This document shows positions 9,110 through 16,781 of a stretch of DNA of 64,000 nucleotides, one piece after another. The notes beneath the pieces were generated by a model. That model was not told the DNA's origin. It was given only the letters and a program-made list of their open reading frames with translations, and did not search any database. Location: positions 236,926-300,925 of the forward strand of contig NZ_JAVRIE010000007.1 in NCBI RefSeq assembly GCF_031846165.1, read 5' to 3'. The position numbers were made by a program, and so were the translations under genes. The stretch is from Glaciecola blandensis. GTDB lineage: Bacteria > Pseudomonadota > Gammaproteobacteria > Enterobacterales > Alteromonadaceae. Within the stretch, counting starts at the first letter, position 1. The number at the start of each line of letters is the position of its first letter.

Positions 9110-10918
9110 GTGAAGCCAGTTCGCTTGGAAACAAGCCCTTCTCCAACCTTACTCTATTTATTGCTAGCAATCATCACTGTGGTCAGCGTTATTCTGGCCT
9201 TAGTTCAACAAAATTATCTTCTTCTTATTATTGGTTTTTTCGGATTATTATCTGCTATCGCATTACGCCAATTTAGCACAACCTTCTGTGACCAAAAACG
9301 CAAACCATATTGCCAAGCGCAACCCCCTATTGACGACGACAAAGCCATACTCCAGCAAATTCAAGCGGTCGTAAACAAACTGCCCGTAGGTGTGCTGTTT
9401 TATAATCAACAGCGCCAATGCGTGTTCATCAACAAATACATGGCAAGTTCTGGCTTAGTGCTCGAACACGACTTCAGTTCAACACCCGAACTAAATGAAT
9501 TATTCTGCTCCACTTTTCTAGCAACGTTCAGTGCTCAACTGGATAATCAATCTTCAGCAAGACCAGAGTTTATCGCTTCACAAGTCTTTGAATATAAGAA
9601 TAAGTTCGATCGGCAGCGGTTTGTAGAAATCAAAATATACTCCCCTAATGCCGAAGCCTCTGGTATGAATGCCTTAGGGACTGTGATTGCTAGAGATATC
9701 ACTGAAGCCTATGAGTCTACAAACCAATTGACCACGCTCAACGAAGAGCTGCGTAATCAAACAGACATTGCCATCGCTCATTCTCAGGCGAAGAGCCAGT
9801 TTTTAGCAAATATGAGTCATGAAATACGCACTCCAATGAACGGTATTTTTGGTATGTTAGAGCTATTGAAAATGACTGATTTAGCGGCGCAACAAAAACA
9901 ATATATTTCAACCATAGATCAGTCATCGCAAGCGCTATTGAAAATACTGAACGATATTCTTGATCTATCAAAGCTTGAGTCTGGCAAGCTTACGTTTGAG
10001 TCAGAGCGTTTTGACCTCACTTTAATGGTTAAGCAGATTATTGATACCTACAATAAAAGCGCTGAAGACAAAAAACTCAAGTTGATAAGTACTTTGTCGA
10101 ATGATTTGCCTCGTCATTTGATTGGTGATGAATTTCGCATTACACAGATTTTGAATAACTTTGTTTCAAACGCAATCAAGTTTACTGAGATCGGTAAAAT
10201 TGAAATTGAGCTACGCTTAGTTGAACGTGATGACACAAACGCGATCATTGAATTCAGCGTGCAAGATAGTGGTCTGGGACTCAGCCCTGAACAACAATCC
10301 CGTATCTTCAATAGCTTTGAGCAAGCTGACAATTCAACAACGAGAGAGTTCGGCGGTACCGGGCTTGGATTAAGTATTTCCCGAGATCTAATTAAAAGAA
10401 TGCATGGCCAGCTAGATGTAGACTCTGAGCTTGGAAAAGGCAGTCGTTTTTGGTTTCGCTTACCTTTAATGGTCTGCAACGAAACGGGCCAAATAGAACC
10501 ATCCGAACTTAGTCACAAAAGCCAGAGTATCACTAGCCTACAGGGCAAAAACATCTTGATTGTAGACGACAATGAAATTAATCGCGCAGTTGCCGCGAGT
10601 ATGCTTGAGCAGCATCGGGCGAAAACCTTTCAAGTTGATAACGGGAAAAAAGCGATAGAGTTAAATAAAAGTTTTACTTTCGACCTTATTTTAATGGATT
10701 ATCAAATGCCGATCATGGATGGTATACAAGCGAGCAAAGCCCTTCGCGAAAATGGTCTTACCCTTCCAATAATAGCGATGACTGCTGCAGGTTTTAATGA
10801 AGATATTGAGGCTTATTTTGAGGCTGGAATGGATGGTGTAATCATTAAGCCCTTCCAATCAGATCAGCTTGTAAACGAAGTAGTTAAACACTTATCGATG
10901 AACAATCAGGAAACATGA
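9110..10918 (+). CDS. Hybrid sensor histidine kinase with receiver domain
   Basis: 602-aa membrane sensor kinase. Two N-terminal helices (about 13-34 and 36-54) leave almost no periplasmic loop. A PAS-like segment follows (about 79-205), then HisKA with FLANMSHEIRTPMNG (phospho-His 237), HATPase with NFVSNAIKFTE and GTGLGLSIS, and a receiver (about 480-600) with the phospho-Asp in LILMDYQMPIMDG (D530). There is no HPt domain, so phosphorelay would need a separate HPt protein. The start is GTG, 27 bp after mgtE. Signal and target unknown. Confidence 0.85.
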   Translation: MKPVRLETSPSPTLLYLLLAIITVVSVILALVQQNYLLLIIGFFGLLSAIALRQFSTTFCDQKRKPYCQAQPPIDDDKAILQQIQAVVNKLPVGVLFYNQQRQCVFINKYMASSGLVLEHDFSSTPELNELFCSTFLATFSAQLDNQSSARPEFIASQVFEYKNKFDRQRFVEIKIYSPNAEASGMNALGTVIARDITEAYESTNQLTTLNEELRNQTDIAIAHSQAKSQFLANMSHEIRTPMNGIFGMLELLKMTDLAAQQKQYISTIDQSSQALLKILNDILDLSKLESGKLTFESERFDLTLMVKQIIDTYNKSAEDKKLKLISTLSNDLPRHLIGDEFRITQILNNFVSNAIKFTEIGKIEIELRLVERDDTNAIIEFSVQDSGLGLSPEQQSRIFNSFEQADNSTTREFGGTGLGLSISRDLIKRMHGQLDVDSELGKGSRFWFRLPLMVCNETGQIEPSELSHKSQSITSLQGKNILIVDDNEINRAVAASMLEQHRAKTFQVDNGKKAIELNKSFTFDLILMDYQMPIMDGIQASKALRENGLTLPIIAMTAAGFNEDIEAYFEAGMDGVIIKPFQSDQLVNEVVKHLSMNNQET

Positions 10919-10941
10919 CTAAAAGCCAAGTACCAACTACA

Positions 10942-10973
10942 TTGCGAGTTTGATTAAAATGAGCGACTATAAT
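10942..10973 (+). promoter_or_regulatory. Candidate promoter of the XRE gene
   Basis: A perfect TATAAT at 10968-10973 lies 28 bp before the start codon at 11002. The best upstream match is TTGCGA at 10942-10947, but the 20-bp spacing is long, so the -35 is doubtful. Confidence 0.3.
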
Positions 10974-11001
10974 AATTAAGTATGAATACTCCTGAGAACA
11001 T

Positions 11002-11733
11002 ATGAGTCAAAAGTCGGCCTTAATAACCACCCTCAAGCGTTTGTTAAAACAACGAGGCATAACTTACAAAGAAGTCGCTTCGTCACTGCAGTTGTCGGAA
11101 GCCTCTGTTAAGCGCTTATTTTCAAAACAAGACTTTTCACTTCAACGCTTAGATGACATGTGTAAGTTACTCGATATTGAAATTTCAGATTTAAGTGACG
11201 AGATGCTAAAAGCGCAAAGCTTGACCAGTGAACTGAGCGTGGAACAAGAGTCCTTTCTGGTCTCAGATATTCGATTATTAATGCTTGCACAGTTGTTGAT
11301 GGACCATTGGACCTGCGATCAGATCCTTCAGGTATATGACTTTGAGGCACTTGAGTTAGTCCAGTATCTGGCTAGCCTCGACAAACTCAAGATCATCGAT
11401 CTTTATCCAAATAATAGAGTGAAGCTGAAAATTAGTCGTGATTTCTCTTGGCTAAAAGGTGGACCAATAGAAAAGTTCTTCAAGCAACATGTTCAGTCTG
11501 ATTTTCTGAATAGTCACTTTAATGGACCTGGAGAAATCCGTATTTTCCAAACTGGGCTGCTCAGTAAGGCTTCGCATGCTGAACTAAGCAGGAAAATAAA
11601 ACACTTATCGCTTGCGTTTGAAGATGCTCAACGCAGCGATGAAGCCGTCGAGTTCGACGATAAGTATGGCACCAGTATGGTTATCGCAATGCGACCTTGG
11701 AAGTTAGCGGTGTTTGAACAATTTAGGCGCTAG
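11002..11733 (+). CDS. XRE-family helix-turn-helix regulator
   Basis: 243-aa protein whose first 65 residues form a Cro/CI-type HTH (LKQRGITYKEVASSLQLSEA followed by SVKRLFSK). The remaining 180 residues, without a family I can name, may be a ligand or dimerisation domain; they include FSWLKGGPIEKFFKQHVQ. Cytosolic DNA-binding protein by inference. It is 24 bp upstream of yacL and may be cotranscribed with it. No operator was identified. Confidence 0.75.
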   Translation: MSQKSALITTLKRLLKQRGITYKEVASSLQLSEASVKRLFSKQDFSLQRLDDMCKLLDIEISDLSDEMLKAQSLTSELSVEQESFLVSDIRLLMLAQLLMDHWTCDQILQVYDFEALELVQYLASLDKLKIIDLYPNNRVKLKISRDFSWLKGGPIEKFFKQHVQSDFLNSHFNGPGEIRIFQTGLLSKASHAELSRKIKHLSLAFEDAQRSDEAVEFDDKYGTSMVIAMRPWKLAVFEQFRR

Positions 11734-11756
11734 GGCCTAAGTGGGGAGAGACAAGT

Positions 11757-12125
11757 ATGAACTATCAATTTACGAGAGATATAGACGGTGAACCCAGAGC
11801 TGAATTCGAAATGGGCTGCGAAACCTTTAGCTTGTGGTTCAATGAAGAACTAGGAAACAATCTCAACAAGATACGAAGCGTGCTAGACGGCATAGAGCAA
11901 GTGACATCAAAAACACTAAAAGAATATAAACTAGCTGGTAACGATATTGATTTGGTCTTAGATTGCGATGAGGTCGAAGTTAGGTCGAAGACTTTAGACA
12001 TTGAGCTAGATGATGAATTGCCAGAAGGAACCGAGGCTTACGATCAGGAATCAATGGCTGGATGCGGTCTTGAAGACTTTAGTAGAGTGCTTCACTCTTG
12101 GCACGACTTCGTTGTTGAAAAATAG
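11757..12125 (+). CDS. yacL: YacL/UPF0231 family protein
   Basis: 122-aa small acidic cytosolic protein that aligns along its length with E. coli YacL: the N-terminal MNYQFTRDIDG, the central WFNEEL, the segment CDEVEVRS, and the C-terminal QESMAGCGLEDF. Its function is not established. A strong ribosome site GGGGAGAG lies 8 bp before the ATG. It follows the XRE gene closely, and rluA starts 46 bp downstream. Confidence 0.85.
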   Translation: MNYQFTRDIDGEPRAEFEMGCETFSLWFNEELGNNLNKIRSVLDGIEQVTSKTLKEYKLAGNDIDLVLDCDEVEVRSKTLDIELDDELPEGTEAYDQESMAGCGLEDFSRVLHSWHDFVVEK

Positions 12126-12170
12126 CGTGTTAATACCGCTTGGACAATTCGTCAAACGCCTCTCTTTGGC

Positions 12171-12842
12171 GTGCCTGTGAAAATACCCATTGATACCTTT
12201 GTCGCGCCTAAGTGTGAGCAAAACATTAATATTTTGCGTAACGACGAACACTTCTTATTAATAAATAAACCCAGTGGCTTGCTATCATTATCAGGTAAAA
12301 ATCCATTAAATAAAGATTCTGTGCATTACCGCTTAGTACAGGATTTCCCACAAGCAAAACTTGTCCATCGCCTAGACTTTGGCACATCAGGTATTATGTT
12401 GGTAGCCTTAAGTAAGCTGGCAAACAAAGATTTCACTCAGCAATTTCAAACGCATGTGATCAATAAAACCTATATTGCTATCTTGTCAGGACAATTGTCA
12501 CAGAATCAAGGAGATATTACTGCCCCTATTGCCAAAGATCCCAGTCTGTTCCCTCGGTTAAAAGTGTGCTTCAATACTGGGAAGTCATGTAGATCTGATT
12601 TTGAAGTATTGGAGCGGAATATCAGCTCAACTCGCGTACGTTATAAGCCAGTCACAGGAAGAACTCATCAGTTACGGATACATAGCCAATATATGGGCCA
12701 TCCTATTCTAGGGTGCGATTTATACGGAACTGAAGAAACACAGAGTCAATCAACCAGGCTACTGTTGCATGCAGAGACCATCTCATTTAAGCACCCAATT
12801 ACCGGGGATACCGTAGTAGGAAAAAGTCCATGTGAATTTTAG
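12171..12842 (+). CDS. rluA: RluA-type pseudouridine synthase
   Basis: Isomerises uridine to pseudouridine in RNA. The 223-aa protein matches E. coli RluA in size and motifs: NKPSGLLSLSG, the catalytic Asp in VHRLDFGTSGIMLVALSK, and the later GRTHQLRIHSQYMGHPI and RLLLHAETI. There is no S4 domain, which also fits RluA (23S U746 and tRNA U32 in E. coli). The GTG at 12171 or the in-frame GTG at 12177 could be the start; neither has a clear ribosome site. Confidence 0.88.
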   Translation: MPVKIPIDTFVAPKCEQNINILRNDEHFLLINKPSGLLSLSGKNPLNKDSVHYRLVQDFPQAKLVHRLDFGTSGIMLVALSKLANKDFTQQFQTHVINKTYIAILSGQLSQNQGDITAPIAKDPSLFPRLKVCFNTGKSCRSDFEVLERNISSTRVRYKPVTGRTHQLRIHSQYMGHPILGCDLYGTEETQSQSTRLLLHAETISFKHPITGDTVVGKSPCEF

Positions 12843-12925
12843 TTATCCTTCTGCTCCCTTCCTTAGGTGTCATCTTTTTTAAAAAACGACTTGGGCAGTT
12901 GTAAGTGAAACATAAGCTGATAATT

Positions 12926-13040
12926 ACCAGTGACCCACCTACGTCATTACCAGTGACCCACCTACGTCATTACCAGTGAACCACCTACGTCATTACCAGT
13001 GAACCACCTACGTCATTACCAGTGAACCACCTACGTCATT
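12926..13040. repeat. Five tandem 23-bp repeats
   Basis: Five contiguous copies of a 23-bp unit, accagtgaMccacctacgtcatt (M = a or c), at 12926, 12949, 12972, 12995 and 13018. The first two have c and the last three a at the variable base; otherwise the copies are identical. The last copy runs directly into a REP-like stem. The 12843-13218 gap holds no gene I can support. Confidence 0.95.
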
Positions 13041-13174
13041 GCCGCGAAGGCGGTAACCTCCAAAACAGCGTAGTAAATTAAAAAAACAGAATTATTTCAA
13101 AAATATAGAGCTAATTGCTATTGAAATATTTCTTGTGTGGCCGGAGGTTCCTGCCTGCGCAGGAATGACGTAGG
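13030..13174. repeat. Inverted pair of REP-like elements
   Basis: A 32-bp element at 13030-13061 (starting cctacgtcattgccgcg) is repeated in inverted orientation at 13143-13174 with about six mismatches. Each copy contains a small GC stem (CCGC/GCGG; CCTGC/GCAGG). The AT-rich segment between them has its own partial inverted repeat (atttcaa near 13094, ttgaaat near 13121). The core matches the stem at 37685-37700, so this is a dispersed repeat family, similar to REP elements mobilised by RAYT transposases. Confidence 0.8.
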
Positions 13175-13218
13175 AGGTATTGGCGATGACTCCTTGTGGA
13201 TGATTGCTGACCTACGTC

Positions 13219-13650
13219 TTATCTTAGCGAAAGCATACTCAGGAGTTTTAGAACCGACACTGTTTCGCTTTCGTTCCAGTGTGCAAAAATTTGTTCGCAT
13301 TTTTGCGATACTGTTAGATGAGCATTGTTAAAAATCTCCATTCCAGCGTCAGTTATTTTTACCAGACTAACTCTTGCGTCCTTCAGATTACTCTGTTTAA
13401 CGATTAAGCCTGATTTTTCCATTGGAAGAAGAATTCTGGTTATACCTGACGCTGATTTACCTAATGAATCAGCAAGGTCAATTCTTCTTACGGTATATTC
13501 GTGTGCATTATTTAATTCATTAAGTACCATATATTCCGTTAGACCAATTCCATGTATTGCGCCGAGAGTACCGTCTAGCTTCTTAGTGAGTAAAGAGTTT
13601 GCCGCATTAATTGATAGTAAAAGACTTACTCGCTTTTCTGTTTTTTCCAT
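13219..13650 (-). CDS. MarR-family transcriptional regulator
   Basis: 143-aa winged-helix protein. The recognition region is IDLADSLGKSASGITRILLP, followed by the wing MEKSGLIVKQSNLKDARVSLVKIT, both typical of MarR dimers that bind palindromic operators and release them on binding small phenolic or oxidant ligands. A promoter and a palindrome lie directly upstream (13680-13730), suggesting autoregulation. No adjacent efflux or enzyme gene shares its direction, so the regulon is unknown. Its 3' end abuts the REP-like cluster. Confidence 0.88.
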   Translation of the reverse strand: MEKTEKRVSLLLSINAANSLLTKKLDGTLGAIHGIGLTEYMVLNELNNAHEYTVRRIDLADSLGKSASGITRILLPMEKSGLIVKQSNLKDARVSLVKITDAGMEIFNNAHLTVSQKCEQIFAHWNESETVSVLKLLSMLSLR

Positions 13651-13679
13651 AGTGTTACTTTCCGATTAATTTTTTAAAC

Positions 13680-13730
13680 GTTTGTTGTCAGTAGACAAAC
13701 ATCATACTTCCAACATACTTGATAAGTCAA
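13680..13730 (-). promoter_or_regulatory. MarR gene promoter and operator
   Basis: Read on the minus strand: TTGACT (13725-13730), an 18-bp spacer, then TATGAT (13701-13706). Immediately downstream is a 21-bp inverted repeat with 6-bp perfect arms, GTTTGT and ACAAAC (13680-13700), placed over the expected transcription start. This is the usual layout of an autorepressed MarR gene. The promoter fit is strong; the operator role is inferred. Confidence 0.65.
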
Positions 13731-13829
13731 GCATATCAGAAGTACCTCTGAGACACTGAAAAGAATAACGAATGGTTCTAATACCAAGCAAATTGCGCGG
13801 GCAATTACGCTCATACAAACAGAGGTAAG

Positions 13830-14708
13830 CTATGGATCTAGGCTAGTTTTGATTAACTCAATCACAGTATTCATTCTTTTGAGAAGAGGCCTATTACGGT
13901 GGTAGCACACATATATATTTTCATTCACTGAATTCGCTAATTGATGCACGTTTATCAGTTCAGGTTTATTAAATGTACTTACCGCAGTTGCAGGTAAAAC
14001 GGTAAAGCCTAAACCTAAGCATACAGGCTCGAGTATCAAGCTTATTTGATTGGAAAATCCAGTCTGCTTTATTTGGTCAATATGCTCGAATTCAGGGTAG
14101 TTTGCGCTAAATAGCAGCTGAGCATGGTGTTGGCCATCTGGGTGTGCAATAAAACCGGCATCACACAATGTTTGCCACGTCGGGTTGTTTATATTGCGTG
14201 CTGTGACTAACAGCAGACGTTCCGTGCCTATTTTATAGTTAGACACTTCCCCAAGGCTAGGCTCTTGAGTCATAAAGCCAATATCGGCTTGATGATTAGC
14301 AATTGCTTGTTCAACGCTAATATTTGGTGCAAAACGATAGTCTATGCTCAAGCTGCGATGCTTGGTTTGTAAAGCCAGTAACTGCTGATAAAATTGTAAA
14401 CCACAACTGCCAGGCGATTGTATTTTGATCAAGCCACTAGTTGATGAGTCGTCTTTCAATTGTTGTTCCAAAAATTGCCATTCTTTTAATAATAAACGTC
14501 CTTTTTGATATAGGTTTTGTCCATGTATGGTGAGCGAAAATGTTTTGCCATGTCGCTCAAGTAAAGCGCAGCCAACTTGCTGCTCAAGTTTTTTAATATG
14601 CTGACTTACACCTGATTGTGTCATATACAAACGCTCAGCGGTTTGAGTGAAATGGTTTACCTCAACAAGTGTGCAAAACGTATTTAACCAGATTGGATTA
14701 ATCATCAC
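13830..14708 (-). CDS. LysR-family transcriptional regulator
   Basis: 292-aa LTTR. The N-terminal HTH (residues 1-60) reads FTQTAERLYMTQSGVSQHIK, KLEQQVGCALLERHGKTFSL; the effector domain (about 90-290) has a periplasmic-binding-protein fold. It is divergent from the VOC-family gene at 14805, the standard arrangement for an LTTR and its target, and a perfect palindrome lies in the shared gap. Two possible ATG codons (14708 and 14705). The effector is unknown. Confidence 0.9.
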   Translation of the reverse strand: MMINPIWLNTFCTLVEVNHFTQTAERLYMTQSGVSQHIKKLEQQVGCALLERHGKTFSLTIHGQNLYQKGRLLLKEWQFLEQQLKDDSSTSGLIKIQSPGSCGLQFYQQLLALQTKHRSLSIDYRFAPNISVEQAIANHQADIGFMTQEPSLGEVSNYKIGTERLLLVTARNINNPTWQTLCDAGFIAHPDGQHHAQLLFSANYPEFEHIDQIKQTGFSNQISLILEPVCLGLGFTVLPATAVSTFNKPELINVHQLANSVNENIYVCYHRNRPLLKRMNTVIELIKTSLDP

Positions 14709-14727
14709 AAAATGTACTCAAAATAAT

Positions 14728-14741
14728 AATTATTAATAATT
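14728..14741. promoter_or_regulatory. 14-bp perfect palindrome between LysR and VOC genes
   Basis: AATTATTAATAATT is self-complementary and sits between the divergent starts at 14708 and 14805. LysR proteins bind T-N11-A palindromes, and such a pair (T14727, A14739) is present. The sequence is AT-rich, so chance is possible. Confidence 0.4.
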
Positions 14742-14804
14742 TTAATTAATCAATAAGGCTAAGTAAACTCTGCGATTAGAATCAATCAGTCGATAGGAGA
14801 CAAT

Positions 14805-15308
14805 ATGATGAATCAGAAATATCCGCGAAGCTTTTCCCATATCGGTATATCAGTGCCCAACGTTGAGAAGGCCGTGGAGTTTTATACCAAAGTAATGGGT
14901 TGGTATACCATAATGGAACCAACTGTAATTACTGAAGACGACAGCCCAATAGGCGAAATGTGTACAGAAGTATTTGGTGAAAAATGGGAAAAGTTCAAAA
15001 TTGCGCATCTATCTACTGGAGACAGAATTGGCGTTGAGATTTTTGAATTCAAAAACCAAGAGAACCCAAAAGATAACTTTGAGTACTGGAAAACAGGCAT
15101 CTTTCACTTTTGCGTTCAAGACCCTGATGTAGAAGGATTAGCTGAGCGCATTGTTGAGGCGGGCGGTAAAAAAAGAATGCAAGCGCCTCGATATTATTAC
15201 CCAGATGAAAAACCATATCGAATGATTTATATGGAAGACCCGTTTGGTAACATTCTTGAGATTTACAGCCATAGCTATGAACTTATTTACAGTGCCGGCG
15301 CTTACTAA
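14805..15308 (+). CDS. VOC-superfamily (glyoxalase/bleomycin-resistance fold) protein
   Basis: 167-aa metalloenzyme-type protein with two beta-alpha-beta-beta-beta modules: SHIGISVPNVEKAVEFYTKV at the start and FHFCVQDPDVEGLAERIVEA in the second half, ending in MEDPFGNILEIYSH. Likely metal ligands are the His in SHIG, the Glu in GVEIFEF, the His in FHFCV and the Glu in ILEIY. Substrate not identifiable; lactoylglutathione lyase or dioxygenase-like activity are both possible. GGAGAC lies 7 bp before the ATG. Divergent from the LysR gene. Confidence 0.85.
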   Translation: MMNQKYPRSFSHIGISVPNVEKAVEFYTKVMGWYTIMEPTVITEDDSPIGEMCTEVFGEKWEKFKIAHLSTGDRIGVEIFEFKNQENPKDNFEYWKTGIFHFCVQDPDVEGLAERIVEAGGKKRMQAPRYYYPDEKPYRMIYMEDPFGNILEIYSHSYELIYSAGAY

Positions 15309-15329
15309 CTTCTTACAATTTAATTTCAG

Positions 15330-15359
15330 GCCGGAGTATAATCTCCGGCTCTCTTGTTT
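15330..15359 (+). terminator. Rho-independent terminator of the VOC gene
   Basis: A 7-bp perfect stem GCCGGAG/CTCCGGC (15330-15336 and 15343-15349) with a 6-nt loop is followed by a T-rich tract ending in six Ts. It lies 22 bp after the VOC stop codon. The rest of the gap to 15486 shows nothing else. Confidence 0.85.
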
Positions 15360-15486
15360 TTTATTACTATCGTTTTTAGAGGACTTTGATAACAGGATTG
15401 ACTATACGATAAGTAAATCTCACCTGTGTGCTTTTAGACAATATTTACCCTACAAAAACGCAGTTAAACCAACACTCAATCCTAGC

Positions 15487-16722
15487 CTAAAAAATATTAT
15501 CCCACTTTTCGTCCAGCGCAGCTTTCGCTTCAGCTAAGTTCAAAGCCTCATATTTATCTTCTCGCTTTTTGATAATTCCGAAACGAGTTAACTTTGACAA
15601 AGCATCTTCAATTTCAAAATCGATTTCAAAATTAAACGTATCCTCAAACCACTGCTCAATGACTCTGTCTAACTCTAGCGCCGTATGCGGGGTCTTTGAG
15701 ATATGCAAAAAGAAGTAAGCTAGTATTGCTTCTTTACATTCCTCTTCTTCTGCAGAGTCGAGCAAGTGATGAAACACACCCGCGTTATTATCGAGATTCT
15801 TAAAATACAAATTGTCAGCCAAGGCTTTCATGAACTTCAATTTACGGTTTTTAAATTTACTCCACTCTTTAAAAATAAACCCGCCTAAGACACCGGCACC
15901 GGCGGCTAAGGCAAGCAGTTCTTTCGTTGTGATGGTGACTTCTTTATCAGATAGGCCTATCCAATAAGCGAGTAAACCTGAAACTAGTAAAAGAGATGCA
16001 CCGAGCTTGGTCACTAACATGATCGTTCCACCAATTAAGGCAGAGCCCCCAATAATAGCTTTATCAAGAGTGCGCATGCGCACTTCACTGTTCGGGAAAA
16101 GCATTTCCAAGTCCGCTTTAGGTACATTCTGAAAGAGTTTTATAATGGTTGAACTCGGTTCGAAGTTGTCTGTCTCTCGATCCTGAGCCTCAAAATAGTC
16201 TTTATCCTTAAAACGAATGTAAACCGCTACCTTGTCATAGTTAGTGAAGGTGATTTTTTGCTTCTTTAGCCCCCACCACTTTTTAACTATTTCGGTTTTT
16301 TGATATTCTCCGCGGCGATAAAAAACGACTTCCGCGAAATCATCAAATTCAACCGCTAATCTGACTTTAAATAAGGACTCTTCTTCCAGAGCTTCTCGAA
16401 GGTCTTGGTCGGTTACTTTTTCAAAATTTGCAGCATTTAGAATTTTTGCAAATGTGTTTGCAAATATTGCTTGCTTCTCTGTCAGTTCGCTTTGACTCAG
16501 TGGGTTTAATTTGAGGGTGTCACTGTTTGGGTCAAAAGGCGCATAATTATCTTTGAGAACCTCTAAATGCTGATGATATTCGAAGTGCAAGGTACTGACG
16601 ATCAAACTGCACAGTTCGCCAAACTCGACTTTCTCATGCAAGTCTTGGTGTGCAAGGCAAGCGTTAACCAACTCTGACTTACGCAAGGGAATAAAGCGGT
16701 CTTTATTTATACTCTGCTGCAT
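15487..16722 (-). CDS. TMEM143/DUF3754-like membrane protein
   Basis: 411-aa protein of unknown function. It has a long soluble N-terminal part with the family motifs FYRRGEY (about residue 135) and a short stretch FQNVPKADLEMLFPN (about 197-211). A cluster of three hydrophobic segments follows (about 222-240, 242-258, 268-284), then a second conserved motif YFKNLDNNAGVFHHLLDSAE (about 306-325). These are the hallmarks I recall of TMEM143/DUF3754 proteins found in mitochondria and bacteria. It lies 59 bp downstream of arcB on the same strand and may share its transcript. Confidence 0.7.
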   Translation of the reverse strand: MQQSINKDRFIPLRKSELVNACLAHQDLHEKVEFGELCSLIVSTLHFEYHQHLEVLKDNYAPFDPNSDTLKLNPLSQSELTEKQAIFANTFAKILNAANFEKVTDQDLREALEEESLFKVRLAVEFDDFAEVVFYRRGEYQKTEIVKKWWGLKKQKITFTNYDKVAVYIRFKDKDYFEAQDRETDNFEPSSTIIKLFQNVPKADLEMLFPNSEVRMRTLDKAIIGGSALIGGTIMLVTKLGASLLLVSGLLAYWIGLSDKEVTITTKELLALAAGAGVLGGFIFKEWSKFKNRKLKFMKALADNLYFKNLDNNAGVFHHLLDSAEEEECKEAILAYFFLHISKTPHTALELDRVIEQWFEDTFNFEIDFEIEDALSKLTRFGIIKKREDKYEALNLAEAKAALDEKWDNIF

Positions 16723-16781
16723 AACACTGCCGGCAGGTCGAACAGTTCTGTCATAGGGCCGTTTCCTTAAGTTCTTTTATC

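Noticed and set aside
12100..12118. TTGGCACGACTTCGTTG as a second sigma-54 promoter
   Set aside because: The invariant -12 GC is missing (GG-N10-TT), and it lies within the yacL coding region.
12926..13040. CRISPR array
   Set aside because: The 23-bp units are directly contiguous with no unique spacers, and no cas genes are present.
13118..13331. Small frames inside the REP-like region
   Set aside because: They are translated repeat sequence and the complement of the MarR 3' end.
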